Of a stretch of DNA of 64,000 bases, positions 12,001-17,562 are shown in pieces. The stretch comes from Veillonella sp. GTDB taxonomy: Bacteria > Bacillota > Negativicutes > Veillonellales > Veillonellaceae. The DNA is taken from the NCBI RefSeq assembly GCF_018364065.1, contig NZ_JAGZMO010000010.1, positions 7,434 through 71,433 of the forward strand, in the 5' to 3' direction. Numbering within the stretch: position 1 is the first letter of the stretch; each line of letters begins with the position of its first letter. The notes beneath the pieces were generated by a model, which was not told the DNA's origin, searched no databases, and saw only the letters and a list, made by a program, of their open reading frames with translations. The position numbers and the translations under genes were made by a program.

Positions 12001-12819
12001 TGTCGCGCCTGTTAATTTACGTTTATCGCCAATTACAACATTGGAAGTCCCGTCGGATACGGTATTGCTCGAGCCGATTACATATGTACTGTCTGTATTT
12101 GATAAGGTATTTTTTGCACCGGTAATAAAGTTATATTCACTACCATTACTTGAATTACCTGTTAAGGAGTTACTTACACCGGTAATAGCGGAGAAGCGAG
12201 CATAATCTACGGTATTAGCACCACCAACAACCAAAACTTGACCGCCACTGTTGCCTACCGAAGCAGCTAAAGCTTTAGCAGTAGCTATGGGATCCGTCGG
12301 ATCAACATTACCAATATTAAAGGTTACATCACCATAAGAATTGGTTACGGCATTACCGGCACCAAAAATCAAGGTGGCATTGGCATTCTGCGTAGCATTA
12401 GCTGCACCAACAATAGCATTGGCAACACCATCAAACGGAACTACGGTTTGAGTACCTGCCGCCACAGTATTCAAAGAACCTACAACAGTGGCCATAGCAC
12501 CTTGGAAACTACCACTGGCAGAATTTACCTTAGCCCCCACACCGGCTGCTACAGAACCAATACCTTGTGCACCACTATTATCTTGGTTACCCATATTAGC
12601 CAAGCGACCACCCATATCATTAGCACTGTAATACTGATCAGCCGCACTAACTCCCGCCGTCATCCCCGCACACAGTGCCAAGACAGAAAGAGCTACCCCG
12701 AGTTTCTGGCCTACGCTGCTCTTTGTTGAAGCAGCTTTGCCATTATTCTTGGCTAGCTCTGACACAACCACATACATGTGTTTTACTCGACTCCATACTA
12801 CTTTATAATGACGATTCAT
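1..12819 (-). CDS. Giant trimeric autotransporter adhesin (YadA/Hia-type), 3' end outside window
   Basis: This is the start of a very long surface adhesin; 4273 codons are present, and reading triplets across the region (about 45 of the 213 sequence lines, including the first 1600 bp continuously) showed no stop and one constant frame. Translation starts at the ATG at 12819 behind a strong AAGGAGG. Residues 1-60 form an extended signal peptide (charged MNRHYKVVWS start, hydrophobic core GVALSVLALCAG, cleavage near VSA-A). The passenger is a chain of YadA-type head repeats (SxAIGxxNxA, TVVGSxN) separated by necks containing DAVNVAQLK; I count eleven such necks. No membrane anchor is in view, so it must lie beyond position 1. 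The family assembles as homotrimers on the outer membrane and mediates adhesion and autoaggregation; Veillonella is known to carry several. Antisense open frames across it are codon-bias artefacts. Confidence 0.93.
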   Translation of the reverse strand, partial: MNRHYKVVWSRVKHMYVVVSELAKNNGKAASTKSSVGQKLGVALSVLALCAGMTAGVSAADQYYSANDMGGRLANMGNQDNSGAQGIGSVAAGVGAKVNSASGSFQGAMATVVGSLNTVAAGTQTVVPFDGVANAIVGAANATQNANATLIFGAGNAVTNSYGDVTFNIGNVDPTDPIATAKALAASVGNSGGQVLVVGGANTVDYARFSAITGVSNSLTGNSSNGSEYNFITGAKNTLSNTDSTYVIGSSNTVSDGTSNVVIGDKRKLTGATNDVVIGSADEEMETTVSDATILGHNANATVADGVALGSNSVASVAAGVAGTVPTGTTVSDTDKASATWTSTLGAVSVGDTANNLTRQITGVAAGTQATDAVNVAQLNAVNTVVNTNTTSLSALQTTVAANAPHFIQINTGTSGTNYNNNGAPGTDSIAIGRANTAANRSIIIGQGTISNNDASKAKGNGDVAIGVAVQVNNYVNQGGGIAIGYNARSENMNGRQEYYLGLGQTKYSGGGFFSIGTPDNPENMVTGIAIGRNSFARSGSTMVGTHNYSGAIGDVTLSTNPASSMLQPNLSPFATTIGANSFSAGAMSTVTGVYSIATSDYKGLGGFNFDDTAKAPKNFGATIMGSLNSIESATSENNAAGVATSIVGLANVANNANGALIFGAGNEISNSITDIDVPQDSTISSAKALQTKLMSAIKSSNSGGSTMVMGGGNKADYTQLSSVIGVNNTLSGTSDDISTYNYISGFNNTASNVDNVTVIGRNRNVTGADNSIVIGRADSTLETTASDAVAIGRNTNVTIDGGTALGLNSIASVDKGSIGYDQSGKITDTTNLAGNNQAQYDALQATITTNKQTVSDLNATITQLEEEQSQYNWWDNEYFTIASQIKENQEKLATAEAELTSNEIAADKMIAAWQATGASVSVGDSSTGLSRQITNVAAGTNDTDAVNVAQLKAAKVEVVGSGDNVTVTSDNSEGYTKYTVAATDTQVTGLSLDKNTLTLTQNGLEPLTVEGIATTADLAADKTHFFSVNSGTSGTNYNNDGAKGTDSIAIGKASTAADNSIAIGNGASVSDSNGGKGSGDIAIGNGAKINNYVDQSASIAIGQNAQIDNMSGMQEFMFGLGQTNYNIVDRPGGGMAFIPEDPSKVATGIAIGENTFVRTGGLMIGTHNYRGALGDVDVDSANIRATGVNVNSTTLGTNSYNSGAFATIVGSYSIASGNYASGGDENNAGKNLGTTIVGSLNSVESSTAENTTSGVANSVVGFANRTFNSNGSLIFGAGNEITNSVSEIEGVNLTLDGSAKDLQTGLIEGIKASNSGGSTLAIGGANKADYTLESALIGVNNTLKGTDSAVSQYNLLTGYNNTATSVENVTVTGSNNTVSGSTSIVNLGNENAVADSNNTILLGDNRTVTGSDNSVILGRANSTTTNSTFRAAADTTLTTTADNVVVMGYNANATVDDSVALGSNSVASVDKGVAGYNPSTKELTGTAWTSTVGSVSVGDAANEITRQITGVAAGTADTDAVNVAQLKANKVDLKAGDKVTITSAVADDGATTYTIASTDTNTVLAKGEITYSTNGADGTLVLTDSDNNPVEVTGLKNTFVESAALDTDTHTLTLTRNEGAPIQVTGIATTADITANKVKYFSVKSELAANQNNDGAKGTNSVAIGPNAVAEHENGIALGTNVLSGGKGSVVIGSDARVAQNIALEGSIVIGKGAEAFTGGGEQEALLGMDPTNWPKRGSGGYDNPTDASRVATSIVIGTNAYGRTGTIDIGDRVYKGTMGGKEITDKNSSFHVNQTTLGTNSYNKGLFSTMVGSYSIATGGFTGDGGRNTLAYGAQNFGATVMGSLNSIRSNGSGSLFNPSYQGVANTIVGLGNITDNTNGSLVFGAGNKITNSITDISMPTSGADSVDAMVDKLQDTIKKSSSGGATLAIGGGNTADYTRRSSIIGVNNTLTGASSNISQNNALTGYNNKATNVDNVTVTGTNNTVTDTTTAVVIGDNRTLTGVNNNVILGSADSALETTVSDAVAVGRNANVTIEGGVALGANSVARTDKGVVGYDPSGRITDADSILGSNTQYQSLQTEVTDAQTTITTLNSEAAELQGYMDQIKQIDPNGYEQQEAYQAFKAQYDAKQTEITAAQADLDSKQSALAEAGKALYTWQSTAGSVSVGDVSKGITRQITDVAAGTADTDAVNVAQLKANKVTVAAGNDNVTVTSTAADDGGTMYTVASKDTYTTKGTYDADSKKITFTQNDTEKNYEVDLSGITDNIDKGLSFAGDSGDAINKQLGETMDIVGGATDVTTGSNIGVVSADGKLNVRLAKDLTGLNSVKVGDAVTLGTTGLTITNGPSVTTTGINAGNQKITNVVAGVADTDAVNVSQLNANKIHYFQVNSAANGTNYNNNGATGTDAIAIGKATAMPHNSVVIGNNAQALDSNGGKGSGDIAIGNGAKINNYADQSASIAIGQNAQIDNMAGQQEALFSLGQTTFSGSIATSSRIPADPSKVATGIAIGENTFVRSGGLMIGTHNYRGALGDVDVDSANTRATGVNINATTLGTNSYNNGAFSTITGAYNIATGNYLGGRNTFDAGKNFGATIMGSLNSVESATASSRYSGIANSVVGTANRTFNANGSLIFGAGNEITNSVTTINAPTSAGDSAKALQDTLMSTIKSSASGGSTLAIGGGNKADYTLRTAIIGVNNTVTGTSSNVSQENYVTGYNNTGTNVDNVTIIGTNRTVSDAANSVVIGSADSVMTSSASDAVTIGRNANTTIDGGVALGSSSVASVDKGAVGYNPSVEELTDAEKASATWTSTLAAVSVGDSDNNLTRQITNVAAGTNDTDAVNVAQLKANKVTLTAGDNVTITPTTATDGSTDYKIASTDTNTYVTEGSLSADGTLTLTRNDKGAVIIKGLATKDDVANSETHYYSVNDRGNTVANYDNKGAKGGMSLAAGPAASAYGSASTVTGAFSRIEGNGENGMSVGFQGATASVYGSFNVVGAQSGTTFDGVANSIVGVANKTENANAALIMGAGNKITNSYRPVDMTTVGPLASGMQKAIDSGDTDDMITALSDMVKTSGGAVLAVGGANTADYALLSKVVGVGNTLTGTEGNESKLNMLDGYMNTGTNVNNVTIIGSGNTVTNTNKAIVLGDSRQLTSASNSVILGSADRTMATTVADATAIGHNANVTVANGVALGSGSVASVDAGVAGYDVETEKASTNTTATWKSTAAAVSVGDTANNITRQITGVAAGMEDTDAVNVAQLKKVAQAASDAGNTTLKFTGDDTTAEISRGNNDVLNITGGAASSNLTDGNIGVVKDGDTALKVKLSKDLTGLNSVAVGDVVTLGTTGLTITNGPSVTTTGIDAGSKTITNVANGVNPTDAVNVSQLNANKVTVVAGNDNVTVTPTTADDGATTYTVASKDTYTTSGTYDANSKKIKFVQNDTKKNYEVDLSALATSDEVASSATHYYSVNDRGSTVANYDNTGAKAGMSIAAGPAASAYGSASTVTGAFSRIEGNGENGMSVGFQGATASVYGSFNVVGAQSGTTFDGVANSIVGVANKTENANAALIMGAGNKITNSYRPVDMTTVGPLASGMQKAIDSGDTDDMITALSDMVKTSGGAVLAVGGANTADYALLSKVVGVGNTLTGTEGNESKLNMLDGYMNTGTNVNNVTIIGSGNTVTNTNKAIVLGDSRQLTSASNSVILGSADRTMATTVADATVIGHNANVTVANGVALGSGSVASVDAGVAGYDVETEKASTNTTATWKSTAAAVSVGDAANNVTRQITGVAAGMEDTDAVNVAQLKKVAQAASDAGNTTLKFTGDDKTAEISRGNNDVLNITGGAASSNLTDGNIGVVKDGDTALKVKLSKDLTGLNSVAVGDAVALGTTGLTITNGPSVTTTGIDAGSKTITNVANGVNPTDAVNVSQLNANKVTVVEGENVKLNTVKTDDGTTYTVNAIDTKVTGGTATYDKSTGAGTITLTTTDVANPVKVTGLQDTYVTDVDLEDHTLTITQNAGNPFVVNNIATLDDGLNFTGDTAGVTIAKKLNSTLSITGGITDETKLSDNNIGVVAKADGGLTVKLAKDLTMADGSISFNNGVKLSSTGLDNGNQKITNVAAGTADTDAVNVSQLNSAIKGAKHTEVTLNGNAPTAGADGALGSYIGTGNLTMAVKDVDGQKVYDLKMSNNLVAGTPGADGKNGEAGSVTIIGEPGSAGADGKNASANIIVKDGSNGLDGKDGFTRVVYTDEDGTPHEVATLDDGLNFTGDTADVTVS
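100..255 (-). other. Collagen-like Gly-X-Y stretches within the adhesin
   Basis: In the adhesin frame this stretch encodes short runs of Gly-X-Y triplets (GTPGADGKNGEAG, then GEPGSAGADGKN, then DGSNGLDGKDG). Such segments occur in some bacterial trimeric adhesins and could form a short collagen-like triple helix or flexible stalk. They are the most C-terminal adhesin sequence visible. The sequence itself is clear; the structural role is inference. Confidence 0.6.
1021..4096 (-). repeat. Near-identical tandem duplication of about 1626 bp inside the adhesin
   Basis: Positions about 1021-2470 recur at about 2647-4096 with a constant offset of 1626 bp (542 codons, in frame). Long stretches are identical, for example around 1741-1923 versus 3367-3549. 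Similarity falls off sharply outside these limits. Each copy carries one neck, one head with AIG repeats and one connector. This is a recent unequal-crossover duplication of a whole adhesin module. Confidence 0.85.
6343..6609 (-). other. Long coiled-coil insert in adhesin connector (copy 1)
   Basis: Between a head ending (GYDPSGRITD) and the next connector (WQSTAGSVSVGD), the adhesin frame encodes about 85 residues rich in Gln, Glu, Ala, Leu and Lys (for example SLQTEVTDAQTTITTLNSEA and AAQADLDSKQSALAEA). The other connectors have only a few residues here. Hydrophobic spacing fits a coiled coil, and a parallel trimer would suit the family; no prediction was run. Confidence 0.6.
10081..10329 (-). 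other. Long coiled-coil insert in adhesin connector (copy 2)
   Basis: This is the same position in another module as the insert at 6343-6609. It encodes about 80 residues with coiled-coil character (ALQATITTNKQTVSDLNATI, ENQEKLATAEAELTSNE), including an aromatic interruption NWWDNEYF. It is related to the first insert in position and composition but clearly diverged in sequence. Confidence 0.6.
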
Positions 12820-13427
12820 CTATAAAGCCTCCTTACAATTAACAAATCGTTTAGAATCACACAAATTGCTAAGTATTTGCAAGTTTTTTCAAAAAAGTTG
12901 ATAATCAAAAATTTTTGTTTCACTAACTCCATAAATTCTATAAAATCCGCCCCTTTTTATTCATAAACAGATTTAATAATTATGCTCTTTTTTGAGATGA
13001 TTTAAACTTTGTTATCAATTAAACACTATGTGTAAACACTCCCGAACATACCGTTTAATTATACCTTATTCATTAATCATTCACTTTAATTTTAGCTATA
13101 TAAATAGATAGTGTCAATCTCATTTTCAAGTTTTGATATTATTCTTCATTATTATCTCATAGTTATTTATCAATAATTTTCATGTCATCAAAATTATTTT
13201 TATACATCATGAAGATTGCATTAAGCAACTCATTATTAATTTTCAATCGGTTTGAGTGAAATTAAATTTCAAGTAAATTGCTAAATATAAGGAAAATTGA
13301 CAACTATTGAATCTTCAAATCAAATAATTTGAATCCGATGCTTCACTAGTTATTTTTATATTTCTAATATTTTCTATATGCAAGTATGTTACACATTTCA
13401 CGCATAATAAAACTTGATTTTAGACAT
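12820..13427. other. AT-rich non-coding leader upstream of the adhesin
   Basis: About 600 bp without a convincing gene. It ends with the adhesin ribosome binding site (AAGGAGG on the minus strand, 12827-12833). The rest is very AT-rich with homopolymer A and T runs. I could not fix one promoter with confidence. The length leaves room for a long 5' untranslated region or regulator sites. Confidence 0.5.
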
Positions 13428-13468
13428 AAAAAAAGAACCGCCTTATACATATCATGTATAAAGCGGTT
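13428..13468 (-). terminator. Rho-independent terminator after tRNA-Lys(CTT)
   Basis: A stem of about 15 bp with one mismatch (AACCGC...GCGGTT, three-base loop at about 13451-13453) is followed on the minus strand by seven T. It lies just downstream of the tRNA. Confidence 0.8.
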
Positions 13469-13481
13469 TGCTTTTATTTTG

Positions 13482-13557
13482 TGGTGGATCACCAGGGGTT
13501 CGAACCCTGGACACCCTGATTAAGAGTCAGGTGCTCTGCCAGCTGAGCTAGTGATCC
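13482..13557 (-). tRNA. tRNA-Lys (anticodon CTT)
   Basis: Acceptor strand GGATCAC pairs with GTGATCC, the anticodon loop reads CTCTTAA, the T loop reads TTCGAAC, and CCA is encoded. It is a single-gene transcript with its own promoter and terminator. A second tRNA-Lys with anticodon TTT lies at 42382-42457. Confidence 0.95.
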
Positions 13558-13571
13558 ATAGAACGTTACTA

Positions 13572-13600
13572 ATTATATACCAATTGGTTTTAATTGTAAA
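13572..13600 (-). promoter_or_regulatory. Sigma-70 promoter of tRNA-Lys(CTT)
   Basis: On the minus strand, TTTACA (13595-13600), a 17-bp spacer and TATAAT (13572-13577) lie 15 bp before the tRNA 5' end. Confidence 0.75.
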
Positions 13601-13694
13601 GCGAAATGTAAAGTAAATTGTAATTTGTAAAATTATGCTTTACGTGTACTTTCGCCTATACAATTACAACACGTTCTTTTCTATTTTGTAGTAC

Positions 13695-14948
13695 TTATCT
13701 GGCAGAGTCTACAGCCATTCCATCTACTTCTTCGTCAGCGTGATTTACTTCTACTTCGGTTGCCACAGGTTCAGATTGTTTGTTAGTCCAAGCGAGGTAC
13801 GCACAGATAATGAGGCTGACTAAGGTAATAATGCCCATTGGCCATGGTGTACCATTTGCAAATACAGCCAAACCGATAGAGGACACAATGCCGCTGCCGT
13901 ACTGCAAGGAACCGATAAGAGCGGCTGCTGTACCGGCTTTACGACCGGCCATGTTAAGAGCTGCTGCAGTGGCACAGGCAGCGATAATACCGTTTGTACC
14001 GAAGATTACGATTACGGATGCAATAACACCGGCTACACCAAGCCAATTTGTACCGATTAATACTAACAATACTACGGCGCCGATCAAAGCGATGGCCGTA
14101 GAGGCGCGTAACAATGTATCTAAAGTATAACGACGTACTAAACGACGGTTAAAGAAGCTGGCAATGATAACGCCGATAACATTGGCGGCGAATAAAGAGC
14201 CATAATAAATTTCAGGAATTCCATAATAGGTAATATATACGAATGGTGTACCTGCGATGATGGCGTAAGCTGCCATATAGAAGAAAGCAACTACGAGCGT
14301 ATATTTCATAAACGCTGTATCTTTCATCAATTCACCGTACACTTTAAACGCATTTAAAATGCCGTCTTTACGACGACGTTCTTCCGGCCAGGTTTCAGGC
14401 AAAGCCAATACAGCCACACCGATCAGAATACCGATTACGGCTACTACCCAGAAGATTGTCTGCCAAGGAGCAAAGGTTACGATGAAACCGCCCATGGAAG
14501 GACCAACGATTGGCGCTACGGCCATAACCATAGTAATCAAGGATAATTTATCAGCTGCATCAGTTACAGAATATCTGTCGCGAATCATCGCTCTGGATAA
14601 CATTGGGCCTACGCAGGCACCTACGGCCTGGAATACACGCCAGATAACAAGGCTTGTCATGGATGTGGCCATGGCACAACCGATAGTACCGATAACGAAT
14701 AATACAGAACCCATAATCAGCGGTTTAATGCGGCCGATGCGGTCACTGATTGGACCCCATACGAGCTGCGCAATCATAAATCCGAATAAGTATCCGCTGA
14801 TAGTTAATTCTGCGCCCGGCCCCAACATTTCAGACATGACAGGCATGGCCGGTAAGTATACGTCGGTAGCCAGGGAGTTGACCGCCATAAGGGCGGCCAA
14901 TATTCCGAGGAATATCATATTATTATTTCTTAAACTTGCTAGATTCAT
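13695..14948 (-). CDS. MFS multidrug exporter, Bcr/CflA family
   Basis: A drug:H+ antiporter of the 12-helix major facilitator superfamily in the inner membrane. The start of TM1 (NSLATDVYLPAMP), the loop GPISDRIGRIKPL after TM2 and the TM4-5 region GPMLSRAMIRD are typical of Bcr/CflA (bicyclomycin/chloramphenicol/sulfonamide) proteins; the 417-residue length is normal. I chose the ATG at 14948 because the GGGAGAGG site lies only 8 bp before it; the in-frame ATG at 14966 would place that site inside the gene. It lies 35 bp after the SDR gene on the same strand, so the two are probably co-transcribed. The substrate cannot be told from sequence. Confidence 0.88.
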   Translation of the reverse strand: MNLASLRNNNMIFLGILAALMAVNSLATDVYLPAMPVMSEMLGPGAELTISGYLFGFMIAQLVWGPISDRIGRIKPLIMGSVLFVIGTIGCAMATSMTSLVIWRVFQAVGACVGPMLSRAMIRDRYSVTDAADKLSLITMVMAVAPIVGPSMGGFIVTFAPWQTIFWVVAVIGILIGVAVLALPETWPEERRRKDGILNAFKVYGELMKDTAFMKYTLVVAFFYMAAYAIIAGTPFVYITYYGIPEIYYGSLFAANVIGVIIASFFNRRLVRRYTLDTLLRASTAIALIGAVVLLVLIGTNWLGVAGVIASVIVIFGTNGIIAACATAAALNMAGRKAGTAAALIGSLQYGSGIVSSIGLAVFANGTPWPMGIITLVSLIICAYLAWTNKQSEPVATEVEVNHADEEVDGMAVDSAR

Positions 14949-14983
14949 TATAAAAACCTCTCCCATATCTTAGTCATACTTAA

Positions 14984-15817
14984 TTATTCAATAATATCTG
15001 TGGATGCGGCCACTTCGGTTTGTTTCTTATAAGCCGCTACGCGTTCTTCCAAGCGTTCAATGGTTGCTTGTAATGCTTGAGAACCCAACACCATGTGAAG
15101 TGGTGTATCTTCACGATCTACGCTTTCAATAATGCGAGTCGCCATTTTAACAGGATCACCAACAGCCAAACCCTTCTTCGGATCCAGCATGTTCAAGAAG
15201 CCATGTACATGATCATATTCAGGCATTAAGTCAGCCACTTGCGCGCTGCCGTAACGGAATTCTGTACGTGCACCGCCCGGTTCAACGATGGTTACTTTCA
15301 CATTGAAGGCCGCTACTTCTTGTGCAACGGATTCACAGAACCCTTCCACGCCGAACTTAGTGGCATGGTACAAAGAATTTGACGGATAGGCAACTTGCCC
15401 GCCGTAGGACGAAATCTGAATGATGTGTCCATGTTTTTGACGGCGCAAGTAAGGCAATGCACTGCGAATGAAGGTAATGGAACCGGTCAAGTTCGTCGCA
15501 ATAATATGTTCCACCTGTTCATCGCTCAACTCTTCAGCCGCTCCGAATAAACCGTAGCCCGCGTTGGAGATAATAACATCGATGGTACCGTGTTCTTTAA
15601 ACGCCTGCTGCACAACCGTGCGTGTAGCTGGAACGCTTGTCACATCAAGTATTTGGCAATCAAAGGTTTTCGGATATTTTTCAATCAAATCTTTTACTTT
15701 TTCTTTATTGCGTACCGTACCGATTACAGTGTCGCCTTTTTCCAACAACTGTTTCGTCATTTCTAAACCAAATCCGCTGGATACGCCGGTAATTAACCAA
15801 GTTTTATTCATAGTCAT
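14984..15817 (-). CDS. Short-chain dehydrogenase/reductase (SDR)
   Basis: A classical SDR NAD(P)-dependent oxidoreductase of 277 residues. The nucleotide-binding glycine motif TGVSSGFG is near the N-terminus, NAGYG is in the centre, and the catalytic Ser (ISSYGG) and YHATK (Tyr and Lys) follow in order. The C-terminal substrate region (residues about 190-277) is variable and gives no substrate. AGGGGG precedes the ATG. It sits between a LysR gene upstream and an MFS exporter downstream, all on one strand, so LysR control of the SDR-exporter pair is a reasonable guess. Confidence 0.88.
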   Translation of the reverse strand: MTMNKTWLITGVSSGFGLEMTKQLLEKGDTVIGTVRNKEKVKDLIEKYPKTFDCQILDVTSVPATRTVVQQAFKEHGTIDVIISNAGYGLFGAAEELSDEQVEHIIATNLTGSITFIRSALPYLRRQKHGHIIQISSYGGQVAYPSNSLYHATKFGVEGFCESVAQEVAAFNVKVTIVEPGGARTEFRYGSAQVADLMPEYDHVHGFLNMLDPKKGLAVGDPVKMATRIIESVDREDTPLHMVLGSQALQATIERLEERVAAYKKQTEVAASTDIIE

Positions 15818-16033
15818 TGTTATGTCCCCCTCAAACTAAATCGTTTTTATACACATATTTTAAATTTACTTATCATATCTAAACTTTTAAATGTTATGTT
15901 ACAATCATTTACCAATTGTTACTTTAACTTGTTCATCACTGTTTTTATTAACTTATCCACCACTTACTACAGCTTGTTTTGCCGTTTCCGTTACTGTATT
16001 TCGTGGTTCGTGATTCACTTTCTGTAATTATAA
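15818..16033. other. Intergenic region upstream of the SDR gene
   Basis: AT-rich. It contains an imperfect inverted repeat, GTTACAAT (15898-15905) and ATTGTTAC (15915-15922), which might be a LysR-type site. Nothing else is convincing. Confidence 0.3.
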
Positions 16034-16077
16034 TAAAACAAAACGACTGTAAGAACAATTCTTATTACAGTCGTTTT
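16034..16077 (-). terminator. Terminator of the LysR gene
   Basis: A perfect 12-bp stem (AAACGACTGTAA at 16041-16052 with its complement at 16065-16076) is followed on the minus strand by a T-rich tract. It lies 67 bp after the LysR stop codon. Confidence 0.8.
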
Positions 16078-16143
16078 CAATAAGCAAATCTAATGTATTC
16101 TGTTTTTAGTTTTTGGGGCAAGACGTTTGCACCTGATTTACAC

Positions 16144-17049
16144 CTATTTCACGATGCTTTCCGTGCCGACGCCGAAGCTGTCCATCATGGTATAGAGGAA
16201 CTCTTTTACGAGCTGGCTCTTTCGTTCTTTCTTCGCAAACACGCCATAGGTGCGTCGCAGTTGTTCAGATCCGTTGCGAAGTGTGAGCATCATTACCCGT
16301 TCGTTGAAGAATGCATTTTCATCCGGCCGTTCCACAATCATGTAGCCCCGGTTGCTCAGTACAAGAAGACGTGCTTCTTCAATGTTTTCCACGTAAATAA
16401 AGTCGCTCTTCACGCCTACATCGTTGCGATAAAAGGCCGCTTCAATATCTCGCTGTTCTTTCGACGCCAGCAAGATACAAGGTATATTCTTTAAATCGTC
16501 CAGATTTACCGTTTCCAGGTTGCTAATCGGATTTGCCTTGGCAATTTCAACAAACAGCGGATTGCGGCGCAACACCACATTCACATAGTCATCGGAAAAT
16601 GCACGGCGCTGGTCATTGAAAGCCACCTGGATTTTATCATTGCGAAGCATCCAGTAGAGCTCCTCATGGGTGCCGCTGGTTACGTGAATCGACACGTTCG
16701 GATGTGTTTCGTAGAACTTGGCCACGCTCTCCTGGATTTCAGGGCCGCTATAGTCTATGACATAGCCAAAGTACAAGGTGTCGCCCTTGTCATGGTCTAT
16801 ACGCTTCACATCACTGCATAACTTTTCATAATCCGCTAGCAACACCGTGCCTCGCTGCGCGAATAATTCCCCCGCCGGGGTCAATGAAAAGGTACGATTG
16901 TGGCGAATGAGCAACTGAACCCCCAGTTCCTGCTCCAAGGCCTTTATTTGTTGTGAAATGGCGGACTGGGAAATATTACACGACTCCGCCGCCTCCGTGA
17001 AATTATGATATTTAACAACGGCTAAAAAAAATCGCAACTGTGTTAACAT
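16144..17049 (-). CDS. LysR-family transcriptional regulator
   Basis: 301 residues. The N-terminal winged helix-turn-helix is clear (MLTQLRFFLAVVKYHNFTEA, SQSAISQQIKALEQELG, then LLIRHNRTFSLTPAGE). Residues about 90-300 form the periplasmic-binding-protein-like effector domain. AGGGG lies just before the ATG. Its nearest target candidates are the SDR and MFS genes immediately downstream on the same strand. The effector is unknown. Confidence 0.92.
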   Translation of the reverse strand: MLTQLRFFLAVVKYHNFTEAAESCNISQSAISQQIKALEQELGVQLLIRHNRTFSLTPAGELFAQRGTVLLADYEKLCSDVKRIDHDKGDTLYFGYVIDYSGPEIQESVAKFYETHPNVSIHVTSGTHEELYWMLRNDKIQVAFNDQRRAFSDDYVNVVLRRNPLFVEIAKANPISNLETVNLDDLKNIPCILLASKEQRDIEAAFYRNDVGVKSDFIYVENIEEARLLVLSNRGYMIVERPDENAFFNERVMMLTLRNGSEQLRRTYGVFAKKERKSQLVKEFLYTMMDSFGVGTESIVK

Positions 17050-17113
17050 ATGAACCCCTGCTCTCTACTGCTTTTACTTCATTTACTGCTCTTACTTCGT
17101 TTATTGCTCGTCA

Positions 17114-17146
17114 AAAAAAGACTACCTCGCCATGGCGAAATAGTCT
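17114..17146 (-). terminator. Terminator after the 49-residue peptide gene
   Basis: Hairpin GACTA...GCCATGGC...TAGTC (17121-17146), followed on the minus strand by seven T. It starts 15 bp after the small gene's stop codon, which supports that gene as a transcribed unit. Confidence 0.75.
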
Positions 17147-17161
17147 CTTTAGTCTTAATTA

Positions 17162-17311
17162 TTATAAATTACCGATACCGAATACCCAGAAAACCGCCAG
17201 GCGAGTAAAGCTCAAAAGTAAAATCACTTCAACCAAGAAGTGTAAAGTACCTTCCATGTTTTTGCCCAACTTGGATAAACCGGTTTTATACGCCATATCG
17301 CAACCGCACAT
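17162..17311 (-). CDS. Small membrane peptide, 49 residues, unknown function
   Basis: I do not recognise a family. The frame starts at the ATG at 17311 behind a strong TAGGAGGGG site and stops 15 bp before a good terminator, so it is probably real. The protein begins MCGCDMAYKTG, with a Cys-Gly-Cys pair, followed by an amphipathic stretch (SKLGKNMEG). It then has one predicted hydrophobic helix (HFLVEVILLLSF, TRLAVFWVFGIG) and ends at NL. A single-pass membrane or membrane-associated peptide is likely. The CGC pair could bind metal or be modified, which is speculation. It is divergent from lytS and ends next to lysR. Confidence 0.6.
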   Translation of the reverse strand: MCGCDMAYKTGLSKLGKNMEGTLHFLVEVILLLSFTRLAVFWVFGIGNL

Positions 17312-17460
17312 ATTCGTCCCCTCCTACCACACTTATGATGCCTACCATTTATCTTTATATTAGCAAACAATAAATTCAAAATTTTCTATACCTATATAAT
17401 ACTATAAAACCCTGTATTTTCTCAATACTTCAATTAAAATATTTATATCAATTCCGCATA

Positions 17461-17469
17461 TGATATAAT
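17461..17469 (+). promoter_or_regulatory. Extended -10 promoter for lytS
   Basis: TGATATAAT (extended -10, 17461-17469) lies about 94 bp before the lytS ATG. No good -35 is visible, which extended -10 promoters tolerate. Confidence 0.45.
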
Positions 17470-17562
17470 AAAACAAGAGTGTTTTTGATATTTTTATATA
17501 TATGCTAATTTAAGTGTAGTAAAATTGTATGGATTACGAGTTTTGAAGTAAAGGTATCACAT

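Noticed and set aside
494..12729. Many plus-strand open frames of 60-185 codons across the adhesin
   Set aside because: They are antisense to the one long minus-strand frame, repeat with the same period as the adhesin modules, lack ribosome sites and have no recognisable protein features.
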